64,000 nucleotides of DNA from contig QWDA01000002.1 in the NCBI GenBank assembly GCA_003605175.1, forward strand, positions 310,001 to 374,000. The letters run 5' to 3'. Shown piece by piece: positions 44,031 to 51,933 of this stretch. Numbering within the stretch: position 1 is the stretch's first letter; the number at the start of each line of letters is the position of its first letter. The notes under the pieces were generated by a model. The model saw only the letters and a list, made by a program, of their open reading frames with translations, ran no database searches and was not told the origin of the DNA. The stretch comes from Paracoccaceae bacterium (lineage in GTDB: Bacteria > Pseudomonadota > Alphaproteobacteria > Rhodobacterales > Rhodobacteraceae). The position numbers and the translations under genes are program-made.

Positions 44031-44063
44031 TGTACGGGTTGTGTACAGGTTGTGTACAGGTTG
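44031..44063 (+). repeat. three tandem 11-bp repeats
   Basis: TGTACGGGTTG is followed by two copies of TGTACAGGTTG, each 11 bp, head to tail. The spacing equals about one helical turn, and each unit contains TGTAC. They lie 70-100 bases upstream of the ThiE-like start codon. They could be a stacked regulator-binding array or a slippage-prone repeat. Confidence 0.8.
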
Positions 44064-44132
44064 TGCTGCCGCCCGTAGCCAAGCCCGCGAAAGGCCGCTA
44101 TAGCGATCCGACGCGCAGGAAGGAGCCCGAAG

Positions 44133-44756
44133 ATGGCCGCCCAGGACGGACCGCAGATCTATCTCGTCACGCCGCCGGAGTTCGAATTGTCGAGCTTCCC
44201 CAGCCGGTTGGACGATGTTCTCGACGCGCATGAGGTGGCCTGCGTGCGCCTCGCGCTGGCAACCCGCGACGCGGACCGCATCGCCCGCAGCGCCGACGCG
44301 CTCCGCGAGATCTGCCACCGCGCCGATGTCGCCCTCGTCATCGAGAACCACCTCCCCCTCGCCCAACGCCTCGGCCTCGACGGCGTGCATCTGACCGACG
44401 GGGCGCGGTCGGTGCGGAAACTGCGCAAGGAGCTCGGCGCCGATGCCATTGTCGGCGCGTTCTGCCACGACTCGCGGCATGACGGGATCACGGCGGGCGA
44501 AACCGGCGCGGATTACGTGAGCTTCGGCCCGGTCAGCGGCGCCGCGCTCGGCGACGGCTCGCTCGCGGAACAGGAGCTTTTCGCCTGGTGGTCGGAGATG
44601 ATCGAGATCCCGGTCGTCGCCGAGGGCGGCATCACCGCCGAGATCGCCCGCAGCCTCGCCCCGGTCACCGATTTCTTCGCGATCGGCGAAGAGATCTGGC
44701 GCGCCGACGACGCCGCCCAGGCGCTCGCCGAACTCAGGGCGGCGATGCGCCCATAG
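44133..44756 (+). CDS. thiamine phosphate synthase/TenI-like protein
   Basis: A 207-residue TIM-barrel protein of the ThiE/TenI superfamily. Motifs are QIYLVTPPEFEL (about 8-19), LGLDGVHLTDG, VGAFCHDSRHDG, GADYVSFGPV and IPVVAEGGI. ThiE joins the thiazole and pyrimidine parts of thiamine. Here the usual Arg/Lys and Gly-x-Ser-x-His signatures are altered (VGAFCH), so a TenI-like or divergent role is possible. AAGGAG precedes the ATG. The 3' end overlaps the convergent olsA-like gene by 23 bases. Confidence 0.75.
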   Translation: MAAQDGPQIYLVTPPEFELSSFPSRLDDVLDAHEVACVRLALATRDADRIARSADALREICHRADVALVIENHLPLAQRLGLDGVHLTDGARSVRKLRKELGADAIVGAFCHDSRHDGITAGETGADYVSFGPVSGAALGDGSLAEQELFAWWSEMIEIPVVAEGGITAEIARSLAPVTDFFAIGEEIWRADDAAQALAELRAAMRP

Positions 44757-45570
44757 CCGGGAACGCCCCGCGCACCTGAGCCTCGCAATGCCGGGCCAGC
44801 GCCTTCCTGTCGGCGAATTCGGCCACCGCGACCGGATCGTGATAGATCACCGTCACCGCCCCCTGCCGGGGCGCGGCGAGGATCTTCAGGAGATGGTGTC
44901 CGAACTCCATGTCGCCCCACCAGCCGTAGAACGCCCGGTCCGCGCCCTCGGGGGCCGTGTAGACCACCGTCACCGGCTGGATCCGCACGAACTCCCTGAG
45001 CTCCGGCGCGAAGAAGGCGGCGAAGAGCGTCGACTTGAACGGCAGCACCCGGCGGCCGTCCGAGGAGGTGCCCTCGGGAAAGAACAGGAGCTTGTGGCCC
45101 GCCCGGAGCCGTTCCTCGAACAGCGCCTTCTGCGCCTTCGCGTCGCGCGCGGTCCGGGTGATGAAGACCGTGCCCGTCGCCCGGGCCAGCCAGCCGATGC
45201 CGGGCCAGTCCGCCACCTCGGATTTCGAGACGAAATAGACCCGCTTGCGGGCATTGAGCGCGAGAATGTCCAGCCAGGAGCCGTGATTGGCCACCACCGC
45301 GCCGGGCGCGGTCATCCGCTCCCCTTTGGTGCGGTGCGCCATGCCGATCACCCGGAAGGCGCTGCGGCACACCCATTGCGAGATCCAGGGTGTCCAGGGC
45401 CGCTGCACCCCGTGGACCGGCCGTTCCACGAGGCGGATCAGCAGGAGCAGCGAGAGCCCGCCGAGGAACAGCAGGGCGAGCGCCGCGCCTTTCGCCACCG
45501 CGCGCACCCAGCCGCCGGGGCCGATCGCGGGCTCCGGCGGCGGTGGCGCGGCGTTCCAGGTCGGGCTCAC
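44734..45570 (-). CDS. olsA: 1-acyl-sn-glycerol-3-phosphate / lyso-ornithine-lipid O-acyltransferase
   Basis: A 278-residue PlsC-family acyltransferase with an N-terminal membrane anchor (about 28-48). Catalytic motif I is NHGSWLD (HX4D, about 95) and motif III is FFPEGTSSDG (about 165). Coupled to olsB by a GTGA overlap, it is predicted to be OlsA, which acylates lyso-ornithine lipid. General phosphatidic acid synthesis is the alternative. GTG at 45570 is the start. Confidence 0.85.
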   Translation of the reverse strand: MSPTWNAAPPPPEPAIGPGGWVRAVAKGAALALLFLGGLSLLLLIRLVERPVHGVQRPWTPWISQWVCRSAFRVIGMAHRTKGERMTAPGAVVANHGSWLDILALNARKRVYFVSKSEVADWPGIGWLARATGTVFITRTARDAKAQKALFEERLRAGHKLLFFPEGTSSDGRRVLPFKSTLFAAFFAPELREFVRIQPVTVVYTAPEGADRAFYGWWGDMEFGHHLLKILAAPRQGAVTVIYHDPVAVAEFADRKALARHCEAQVRGAFPAMGASPP

Positions 45571-46331
45571 GCCCCCTCCCCGCCATAGCGCCGCCGCGCC
45601 TCGGCGCCCATCGCAGCGGTGTCCATCACCAGGCAGACATCGATGGTGTTGAAGGCACGGTCGACATAGGCGCCCTCGCCGACACAGCCGCCGAGTTTGA
45701 GATAGGCCTTGATCAGCGCCGGGGTGGCGCGCATCGCCGCGGCCCGGTCGATTTCGTCCTCCGGCAGCAGGTCCATGGGCTGGAAGGCATCCTGCCGCGC
45801 CCGCACCCGGAGCTCGGGCGGCGCGAGGAACCGGTGATGCAGCAGCGAGAGAGGCCCGGCCAGCGGCGCCACATCGGTGCCATGGAAGCTCGCGACGCCG
45901 AACAGCACCTCGATCCGGTTCCGGAGCACGTATTCGCCGACCCCGCGCCAGAGCAGCAGCATCGACGTGCCGCCGCGATATTCGGGATGGAGGCAGGAGC
46001 GGCCCAGTTCCAGAAGCCGCCGCCCCGACGCCTTGAGCGGCGCGAGATCGTATTCGGCCTCGGAATAGAACCCCCCGGCCCGCGCCGCCGCCGCCTCGGT
46101 CAGGAGACGGTAGACCCCGACCACCGCGCCCGGGCGGCGCCGGTCCTCGAGGATCAGGTGCTCGGCCGCCGCGTCATAGGCGTCCTGCTCGAGGCCCGCC
46201 GCATGATCGACCATGCCCCCCGACGCGCCCAGCTCGTCCACGAACACGGCATAGCGCAGCCGCTGGGCGGCCCGGATGTCGTCCTCGCTCGCGGCGAGCC
46301 GGACGGAGAGGTTGGGGTCGGTGAGATCCAT
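45567..46331 (-). CDS. olsB: L-ornithine N-alpha-acyltransferase (OlsB), GNAT family
   Basis: A 254-residue protein of the OlsB acetyltransferase family. Motifs are RLRYAVFVDELGA (about 24-36), ELGRSCLHPEYRGG (acyl-ACP binding), FGVASFHGTD and PALIKAYLKLGGCVGEGAYVD. It transfers a 3-hydroxy fatty acid from ACP to ornithine, the first step of ornithine-lipid synthesis, followed by OlsA downstream. The ATG at 46331 (MDLTDPNLSVRLA) is used; the ribosome-binding site is weak. The 5' region carries two strong hairpins. Confidence 0.9.
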   Translation of the reverse strand: MDLTDPNLSVRLAASEDDIRAAQRLRYAVFVDELGASGGMVDHAAGLEQDAYDAAAEHLILEDRRRPGAVVGVYRLLTEAAAARAGGFYSEAEYDLAPLKASGRRLLELGRSCLHPEYRGGTSMLLLWRGVGEYVLRNRIEVLFGVASFHGTDVAPLAGPLSLLHHRFLAPPELRVRARQDAFQPMDLLPEDEIDRAAAMRATPALIKAYLKLGGCVGEGAYVDRAFNTIDVCLVMDTAAMGAEARRRYGGEGA

Positions 46332-46377
46332 GCCTTGGCCGTTCGCCCTGAGATCCGCGCCTTCTAAAGCATTTTCA

Positions 46378-46399
46378 GGAAAGGTTGATAGACCTTTCC
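46378..46399. repeat. inverted repeat upstream of olsB
   Basis: GGAAAGG-TTGATAGA-CCTTTCC is a perfect 7-bp inverted repeat 50-70 bases before olsB. With the hairpin at 46426-46448 it resembles a dispersed palindromic unit, or forms a structured 5' leader. Confidence 0.45.
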
Positions 46400-46425
46400 G
46401 GTTCGAAAATCCGCCAAACCGGGAA

Positions 46426-46448
46426 CCTGATGCGTTTCGCGCATCAGG
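46426..46448. repeat. 9-bp hairpin upstream of olsB
   Basis: CCTGATGCG-TTTCG-CGCATCAGG is a perfect 9-bp stem with a 5-base loop. It lies between olsB and the DUF3553 gene, both on the minus strand, so it may terminate the DUF3553 transcript or belong to a repeat family. Confidence 0.55.
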
Positions 46449-46565
46449 CGCCGCCACCCCCGCGCGCAACTTTCTGCCACGCGCCGGGTGCCTCACGAGT
46501 TTGATTCAACTTGCGATTGACTGGCATCATGATTCCTCTATCGTCAGGGGACGACCAACCGCAGA

Positions 46566-46739
46566 TCACGCGTCAAGGACCATGGTCAGATCAACACGCC
46601 GCGCTTCGATCACCACCTTGCCGGCATGCTCGAAATTCACTGTGACCCTTCCCGAGACGTTCGACTGGACCTGGCCGAGTCCCCATTGGGGCTCGGTCGG
46701 GTGCCTTACCAGCATGCCCGGCTCCAGGAGGTCGGCCAT
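46566..46739 (-). CDS. DUF3553 domain protein
   Basis: A 57-residue protein starting MADLLEPGMLVRHPTEPQWG. It is a single small beta-barrel DUF3553 domain (GLGQVQSNVSGRVTVNFEHA) related to a domain at the C-terminus of some UvrD/PcrA helicases, with possible nucleic-acid or protein binding. An upstream in-frame ATG at 46778 would add 13 Gly/Glu-rich residues; the shorter start matches usual family length. It is divergent from chpT. Confidence 0.78.
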   Translation of the reverse strand: MADLLEPGMLVRHPTEPQWGLGQVQSNVSGRVTVNFEHAGKVVIEARRVDLTMVLDA

Positions 46740-46793
46740 GCCGCCGGCCCCACCCTCTTCCTCTGGATTGTACTTCATTCGCAGGCCCTCACC

Positions 46794-47390
46794 ATGACGA
46801 CACCACGCGATCTGACTTCCCTTCTGGGGTCGCGTATCTGCCATGACCTTATCAGCCCGATCGGGGCGATCGGAAACGGAATCGAACTTCTCGGCCTGTC
46901 CGGGATCAAGGCCGCGCCGGAGATCGCGCTGATCAGCGAGAGCGTCGAGAACGCCAATGCGCGGATCCGCTTCTTTCGCATCGCCTTCGGCGCCGCCGGC
47001 CCGACCGAGATGGTCGCGGGCAGCGACTGCCATGCGCTCCTGCGCGATCTCTCGCGCGGCAACCGCTTGAGCTACAACTGGATCGCCAAGGGCGACCTGC
47101 CGCGCCGCGAAGTGAAGCTCGCCTATCTGCTCCTGCAATGCCTGGAAACGGCGATGCCCTTTGGCGGGCAGATCGACATTTCTCGCGAAGGCGGCCGCTG
47201 GAGCCTGACGGGCACGGCCGAACGCACCCGGATCGACTACGGTCTCTGGGCGTTGCTCGTCGACCCCAGGGCCGAGGTCGAGCTGACCGCCGCGAGCGTG
47301 CATTTCGCGCTCGTGGCCGATGCCGCCACCCGCGCCGGCTGCCGGGTGGCGACCGAGCTGAAGGAGAAGGAGATCCGGATCACCCTCTAG
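46794..47390 (+). CDS. chpT: histidine phosphotransferase ChpT
   Basis: A 198-residue protein. The phosphoacceptor is His17 in SRICHDLISPIGAI, within a DHp helical hairpin. A degenerate ATPase-like C-terminal domain follows (DYGLWALLVDPRAEVELT). ChpT passes phosphate from the CckA kinase to CtrA and CpdR, controlling motility and gene-transfer-agent genes in Rhodobacterales. The ATG at 46794 (MTTPRDLTSLLGSR) is supported by family length. Confidence 0.9.
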   Translation: MTTPRDLTSLLGSRICHDLISPIGAIGNGIELLGLSGIKAAPEIALISESVENANARIRFFRIAFGAAGPTEMVAGSDCHALLRDLSRGNRLSYNWIAKGDLPRREVKLAYLLLQCLETAMPFGGQIDISREGGRWSLTGTAERTRIDYGLWALLVDPRAEVELTAASVHFALVADAATRAGCRVATELKEKEIRITL

Positions 47391-47451
47391 CTCGGGAAGC
47401 GTTTCCACGGAACAGGAGCCGTGCCCTGCCCCGCCCGGGACAGGGGCCGGA

Positions 47452-47471
47452 GGGCCGCCGGGCGAGCGCCT
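47452..47471. repeat. dispersed repeat core copy at the proA end
   Basis: GGGCCGCCGGGCGAGCGCCT is identical over 20 bases to 59040-59059 in the element downstream of gyrA. It abuts the proA stop codon in the chpT/proA convergent gap. Confidence 0.65.
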
Positions 47472-48736
47472 CAGCTCCGGACGGTGCCGTCGCCGTCCAC
47501 GAGATACTTGAACGAGGTGAGCTGCGCCGCGCCCACCGGGCCGCGGGCGTGCATCTTGCCGGTGGCGATGCCGATCTCGGCGCCCATGCCGAACTCGCCG
47601 CCATCGGCGAACTGGGTCGAGGCGTTGCGCATCAGGATCGCGCTGTCGAGCTCGGCAAAGAACCGGGCGGCGGCCGTATCGTCCCCGGTGAGGATCGCGT
47701 CGGTATGGTTCGAGCCATAGGTGCGGATATGCGCCATCGCGTCGTCGAGCGAAGCCACGACCTTCGCCGCGATCTTCATGTCGAGATATTCGCAGCCCCA
47801 ATCCGCCGCACCCGCCGCGACGGTGCCCTCGATTCCGAGAAGCGCCGCATCGGCCCGGACCTCGACCCCCGCCGCGATCAGCGCGCGGATCACGTCCTGC
47901 CCGACGGTGCCGGCGATCTCGCGATGGATCAGGAGGCACTCCGCCGCGCCGCAGATCCCGGTGCGCCGGGTCTTGGCGTTCAGCACCACCTTCGCCGCCT
48001 TTTCCGGATCAGCCGCCTTGTCGATATAGATATGCACGATGCCTTCCAGATGCGCGAAGACCGGCACCCGCGCCTCGCGCTGGACGAGGCCGACGAGCCC
48101 CTTGCCGCCGCGCGGCACGATCACGTCGATCGTGCCGGTCATGGTCAGCATCTCGCTCACCGCCGCCCGGTCGCGGGTCGGCACGCGCTGGATCGCCGTC
48201 GCGGGCAGGCCGGCGGCCTTCAGCCCGTCGAGCAGGCAGGCATGGATCGCGCCCGAGGAATGGAAGCTCTCCGAGCCGCCGCGCAGGATCACCGCGTTCC
48301 CGGCCTTGAGGCAGAGCGCGCCGGCATCGGCCGTCACGTTGGGGCGGCTCTCGTAGATCACGCCGATGACGCCCAGGGGCGTGCGCACCCGGCGGATATG
48401 AAGCCCGGACGGCATGTCCCACTCGGCCACCACGGCGCCGACCGGATCCTCCTGCCCGGCCACCGCGCGCAGCCCCTCGGCCATGCTCCGGATCCGGCCC
48501 TCGTCCAGCATCAGCCGGTCGAGCATCGCCGGCGAGAGGCCCTTTTCCGTGCCATAGACCATGTCCTTGGCATTGGCCTCGGCGATCTCGCCGCGCCGCG
48601 CCCAGATCGCATCCGCCGCCGCCTCGAGCGCCGTCGTCTTGCGCTCCGCCGAAGCAAAGGCCAGCTCCGCCGCCGCCGCCTTCGCCTGCGTACCGATCTC
48701 CGCCATGAGCGCGGGAATGTTCTCGAGATCCTTCAT
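47471..48736 (-). CDS. proA: gamma-glutamyl phosphate reductase
   Basis: A 421-residue aldehyde-dehydrogenase-fold enzyme reducing gamma-glutamyl phosphate with NADPH in proline synthesis. The catalytic Cys is in [14 protein letters not shown] (about 270), with [10 protein letters not shown] and [11 protein letters not shown] typical of ProA. The start at 48736 ([15 protein letters not shown]) follows AGGAG. The partner proB is not adjacent; an HxlR-type regulator lies upstream instead. Confidence 0.95.
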   Translation of the reverse strand: MKDLENIPALMAEIGTQAKAAAAELAFASAERKTTALEAAADAIWARRGEIAEANAKDMVYGTEKGLSPAMLDRLMLDEGRIRSMAEGLRAVAGQEDPVGAVVAEWDMPSGLHIRRVRTPLGVIGVIYESRPNVTADAGALCLKAGNAVILRGGSESFHSSGAIHACLLDGLKAAGLPATAIQRVPTRDRAAVSEMLTMTGTIDVIVPRGGKGLVGLVQREARVPVFAHLEGIVHIYIDKAADPEKAAKVVLNAKTRRTGICGAAECLLIHREIAGTVGQDVIRALIAAGVEVRADAALLGIEGTVAAGAADWGCEYLDMKIAAKVVASLDDAMAHIRTYGSNHTDAILTGDDTAAARFFAELDSAILMRNASTQFADGGEFGMGAEIGIATGKMHARGPVGAAQLTSFKYLVDGDGTVRS

Positions 48737-48806
48737 CGGAGCTCTCCTGATCCACTGGACAACCGGGATACCGGATCGCTCCGCCCGTCACAACGCCGAA
48801 GCGCGC

Positions 48807-49163
48807 TCAGCCCTCGCGCGCCATGAAGCTCGCCGGCGGCACCCAGGTTTCGGGAAAGGCCGCGTTCGCCCAGAGGCACAGTTCCTGCAACATCGACTTC
48901 AGCCCCCGCCCCCGTGCGGTCAGCGCATAGGCATGGCGCAGCGGCCGCTCCTGATAGGGCGTCCGCGTCACCAGCCCGAACCGTTCCAGCCGCGCCAGCC
49001 TGTCCGCGAGCACGCTTGTCGTGATGCCCTCCGGCGAGGCCAGGAAGTCGCCGAACCGGCTTTTGCCGGTGAAGAGATCGCGCACGATCACAAGCGTCCA
49101 GCGGTCTCCCAGGATGTCGAGCGAGGTGGCGATCGGGCATTTCGAGCGGTGTTCCTCGGTCAT
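48807..49163 (-). CDS. HxlR-family transcriptional regulator
   Basis: A 118-residue MarR/HxlR-type winged helix protein. It starts MTEEHRSKCPIATSLDILGD with the family Cys at about 9 (CPIATSLDILGDRWT), followed by the recognition region GITTSVLADRLARLERFGLV and wing (PLRHAYALTARGRGL). It binds DNA as a dimer and often senses oxidants or aldehydes through the Cys. It is divergent from the GFA-type gene, which it probably controls together with itself. Confidence 0.9.
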   Translation of the reverse strand: MTEEHRSKCPIATSLDILGDRWTLVIVRDLFTGKSRFGDFLASPEGITTSVLADRLARLERFGLVTRTPYQERPLRHAYALTARGRGLKSMLQELCLWANAAFPETWVPPASFMAREG

Positions 49164-49209
49164 GAGGCCGGACCCTAGCCAGTCACTTGCAAAATGCAAC
49201 CGATAAACT

Positions 49210-49220
49210 AGAGTAACTCT
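49210..49220. promoter_or_regulatory. palindrome between HxlR and GFA genes
   Basis: AGAGT-A-ACTCT is a perfect inverted repeat midway in the 81-base divergent region. ACTTGC near 49184 and GCAAGT near 49227 form an outer inverted pair. These are candidate HxlR operator sites. Confidence 0.4.
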
Positions 49221-49244
49221 CGAATCGCAAGTGAGGAGGACGCC

Positions 49245-49682
49245 GTGACCGAAGCCATCACGGGGAGGTGTCTTTGCGGCGCCGTCAGCTATGCGGCAGA
49301 AGGTCCTGTAATGGTCGCCGGGCATTGCTTCTGCGAGGCCTGCCGGCGGTCGAGCGGCACCAGCCACTGCACCCACGCGATGGTGCCCGAGGCCGGGTTC
49401 GCCCTCACCGGAACGCTCACCGAATTCGCCAAACCCGCCGATAGCGGCAATGTCGTTACCCGCTGCTTCTGCCCCACCTGCGGCTCGGCGGTGCTCTCCC
49501 GGAATTCCGGCATGCCCGGCATGGTCGCGCTCCGCGCCTCGAGCCTCGACGACATGAACCTGCTTTCGCCGAACATCACCGTCTACGCTGCGCAGGCCCC
49601 GGCCTGGGCGCATGTGGACGAGAGCAACCCGGTGTTCCCGGCCGAATTCCCCGGCCTCGCGGAGGGCAAGCTGCCCGCCTGA
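49245..49682 (+). CDS. GFA (glutathione-dependent formaldehyde-activating enzyme)-like zinc protein
   Basis: A 145-residue protein of the GFA/CENP-V family. Zinc-binding Cys are in GRCLCGAV (about 8-15), CFCEACRRSSG and CFCPTCGSAV. Most members have no proven activity. The GTG start at 49245 is preceded by GAGGAGG. It is divergent from the HxlR regulator and ends one base from the convergent SDR gene. Confidence 0.9.
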   Translation: MTEAITGRCLCGAVSYAAEGPVMVAGHCFCEACRRSSGTSHCTHAMVPEAGFALTGTLTEFAKPADSGNVVTRCFCPTCGSAVLSRNSGMPGMVALRASSLDDMNLLSPNITVYAAQAPAWAHVDESNPVFPAEFPGLAEGKLPA

Positions 49683-49683
49683 G

Positions 49684-50526
49684 CTACGCCCCGCGAAGGA
49701 ACCGCTCGAACTTCTCCGCCCAGTCGGGATGCCAGCGCGACAGCGGCGGGCGGTTCTCGATGATGTCGCCGATGGCCCAGGCCATGCGTTTCTCGTCGAG
49801 CGCGCGGGAAACGTCATTGTCCGGGCAGAGGATGTAGAAATCGCCCCGGTCGAGGCTCTCGAAAAGGAAATCGGTCACCTGTTCCGGCGTCCAGGCGCCC
49901 GCCGGCTTCTCGGTGCGGCCATTGGCGGTCAGACCGGTGAAGACGAAGCCCGGAATGAAAAGATGCGCGCTGATTTCGCAGCCCTCGGTATTGCGCAGCT
50001 CATGGGCCAGCGCCTCCGCGAAGGCCTTCACCCCCGCCTTCGCCACATTGTAGGCCGGATCCCCCGGCGGCGTGGTGATGCCCTGTTTCGAGCCGGTGCA
50101 GACGATGGCCCCGGGCCCGCCCCGCGCGATCATGCCCGGCCCGAAGGCCCGCACCGCGTTGACGATGCCGCGCAGATTGACCTTGAGCACCCGGTCCCAT
50201 TCTTCTTCCGGCCCGAAGATGGAACTGCCGGGCTGGATCCCGGCATTGGCGAAGAGCATCGCAGGCGCGCCGAACGCCGCCTCCACCGTTCCGGCGGCCG
50301 CCGCCATCGCGCCGGGATCGGAGACGTCGGCCTCGAGCGTCAGCACCTGCGCCGCGCCCGCCGCCTTCAGCGCCGCCTCCGCCGCCGCGAGCCGCTCGGC
50401 GCCCAGGTCGATCACCGCGACCGGCATTCCCGCGCCGACAAGCCGCGCGGCGATGGCCAGCCCGATCCCCGCCGCGCCGCCGGTGACGACGGCCGCATGT
50501 CCCGCCCGGATCGCCGGATGTGTCAT
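49684..50526 (-). CDS. SDR-family oxidoreductase
   Basis: A 280-residue short-chain dehydrogenase/reductase. The NAD(P) motif is TGGAAGIGLAIA (about 15-26), with NAG in FANAGIQPG, the catalytic Ser in VCTGSKQG and Tyr/Lys in YNVAKAG. Asp in AVIDLGAERL after the second strand suggests NAD preference. The substrate is unknown. It lies 25 bases downstream of the esterase on the same strand, so the two are likely co-transcribed. Confidence 0.9.
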   Translation of the reverse strand: MTHPAIRAGHAAVVTGGAAGIGLAIAARLVGAGMPVAVIDLGAERLAAAEAALKAAGAAQVLTLEADVSDPGAMAAAAGTVEAAFGAPAMLFANAGIQPGSSIFGPEEEWDRVLKVNLRGIVNAVRAFGPGMIARGGPGAIVCTGSKQGITTPPGDPAYNVAKAGVKAFAEALAHELRNTEGCEISAHLFIPGFVFTGLTANGRTEKPAGAWTPEQVTDFLFESLDRGDFYILCPDNDVSRALDEKRMAWAIGDIIENRPPLSRWHPDWAEKFERFLRGA

Positions 50527-50551
50527 GGTCTTCCTCCCAGGTCGTGCGGGG

Positions 50552-51217
50552 TCAGGCCGTGCCCAGACACTCCCGCATGAAAGTCAGCGCGACGCCCAGC
50601 CCGTCGGGCGCGATTCCATGCCCGGTGCCATGCATCACATGGCCATAGACCGTGAACCCGGCCTCCTGCAGCACGCGGCCGGCCTCGCCCATCGAGGGGA
50701 ACGGCACGACATCGTCGGCATCGCCATGGACCAGCAGCACAGGCGGTTTCGAGACCGCCTCCGCCGCCAGCCGGTCGGGCACCATGAGCCGGCCCGAAAA
50801 CCCCGCGACACCGGCCAGCTGTTCCGTCCGGCGCGGCGCGACATGCAGGGCCAGCATCGTGCCCTGGGAGAACCCGAACAGGATCACCTTGTCCGGGCCG
50901 AGGCCAGTTTCCGCGATGAGCCCGTCGAGCATCGCGTTCACGAGGTCGGCCGAGCGCGCGAAATCCGCCGCCGCCCGCACCTCGTCCGAGCCGTCGAGCC
51001 AGGGCACCGGCGCCCATTGGAACCCAATCGGGTTGTTGATGCAGGGATCGGGCGCGTCGGGCGCCACGAAGGCGGTGTCGGGCAGGTGCGGCGCCAGCGG
51101 ATCGGCGAGACCGAGCAGATCCTCGCCATTCGCACCGTAGCCGTGCAGGAACACGACCAGCGATGTCGCGGTGCCGGAGCGCGCCGCGCGCCGGTGCAAT
51201 GTCAGGCCCTGGCTCAT
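50552..51217 (-). CDS. phospholipase/carboxylesterase family protein
   Basis: A 221-residue alpha/beta hydrolase. Motifs are VVFLHGYGANGEDLLGL (about 21-37), nucleophile GFSQGTMLALH (about 114), acid Asp in VHGDADDVVPF and His in HGTGHGIAPDG. It resembles acyl-protein thioesterase-like carboxylesterases. It overlaps the alkA-type gene stop by four bases, forming an operon of DNA glycosylase, esterase and SDR. Confidence 0.9.
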   Translation of the reverse strand: MSQGLTLHRRAARSGTATSLVVFLHGYGANGEDLLGLADPLAPHLPDTAFVAPDAPDPCINNPIGFQWAPVPWLDGSDEVRAAADFARSADLVNAMLDGLIAETGLGPDKVILFGFSQGTMLALHVAPRRTEQLAGVAGFSGRLMVPDRLAAEAVSKPPVLLVHGDADDVVPFPSMGEAGRVLQEAGFTVYGHVMHGTGHGIAPDGLGVALTFMRECLGTA

Positions 51218-51846
51218 CGAATCCCTTCCCGCTCCCTCGCCACCCGGTAGTAGGCCCAGAGCAGCCGCGCCGCAACGCCGCGCCAGGGCGACCAGGCCTC
51301 GGACATCGCCCGGAGCGCCTTTTCGGAGGGGCGGTCCTCCAGCGCAAAGAGGATCCGGGCGGCCTCCTGCAGCGCGAGGTCGCCCGGGGCGAAAACATCC
51401 GCCCGGCCGAGCGAGAACATTGCGTAGATCTCCGCCGTCCAGCGGCCGATCCCCGGCAGCGCGATCAGCGTCTCGATCACCTCGCCGGTCGGCGCTTCCC
51501 GCAGCGCTTCATAGGGCAACCGCGCCTCGGCCAGCGCGCGGGCATAGCGGATCTTCTGCCGGGAAAGGCCGCAGGCACGCAGCTCCTCGTCGCTCGCCCG
51601 CAGGACCTTGCGCGGGCCGACCATGTTCGCCGCCTTCATCCGCGCCCAGATCGCATCCGCCGCCGCGACCGAGACCTGCTGGCTCACGATGGCGTCCAGG
51701 AGCGCCGCGAAGCCGTCCTTCCGGCGCCGGAGCGGCAAGGGGCCGGTCAGCTCCAGCGCCGCGGCGAAACGCGGCTCCTGCCGTGCCAGATGAGCGGCGC
51801 CCTCGGCCACGCAGGCGGGCGTCTCGATGATCCGTCCGATGCTCAT
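51214..51846 (-). CDS. DNA-3-methyladenine glycosylase II family (AlkA-like)
   Basis: A 210-residue HhH-GPD base-excision glycosylase. The region is DAIVSQQVSVAAADAIW (about 51-67), the hairpin LPGIGRWTAEIYAMF and the catalytic Asp in DVFAPGDLALQ. There are no Fe-S cluster Cys, so it is of the AlkA rather than Nth/MutY type. It excises alkylated purines. The N-terminal domain of E. coli AlkA is absent, as usual in the short bacterial form. Confidence 0.9.
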   Translation of the reverse strand: MSIGRIIETPACVAEGAAHLARQEPRFAAALELTGPLPLRRRKDGFAALLDAIVSQQVSVAAADAIWARMKAANMVGPRKVLRASDEELRACGLSRQKIRYARALAEARLPYEALREAPTGEVIETLIALPGIGRWTAEIYAMFSLGRADVFAPGDLALQEAARILFALEDRPSEKALRAMSEAWSPWRGVAARLLWAYYRVAREREGIR

Positions 51847-51933
51847 GCCTCCTAATTACCGGGCGGCGCGCCGGGCGGACAGCCCCCTTTCCACACCTTG
51901 CCGCGCCCGCGCGGCGGGACTATTCGGGAGCGC

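Larger units (their letters stand above)
43656..44132. other. gene-free region with palindrome and tandem repeats
   Basis: No convincing open frame is seen in these 477 bases between the divergent ABC and ThiE-like genes. It holds an AT-rich patch (GTTAATTTTGCC near 43782), a palindrome CCACA-TAT-TGTGG at 43843-43855, and three 11-bp tandem repeats at 44031-44063. It probably carries both promoters. Confidence 0.6.
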
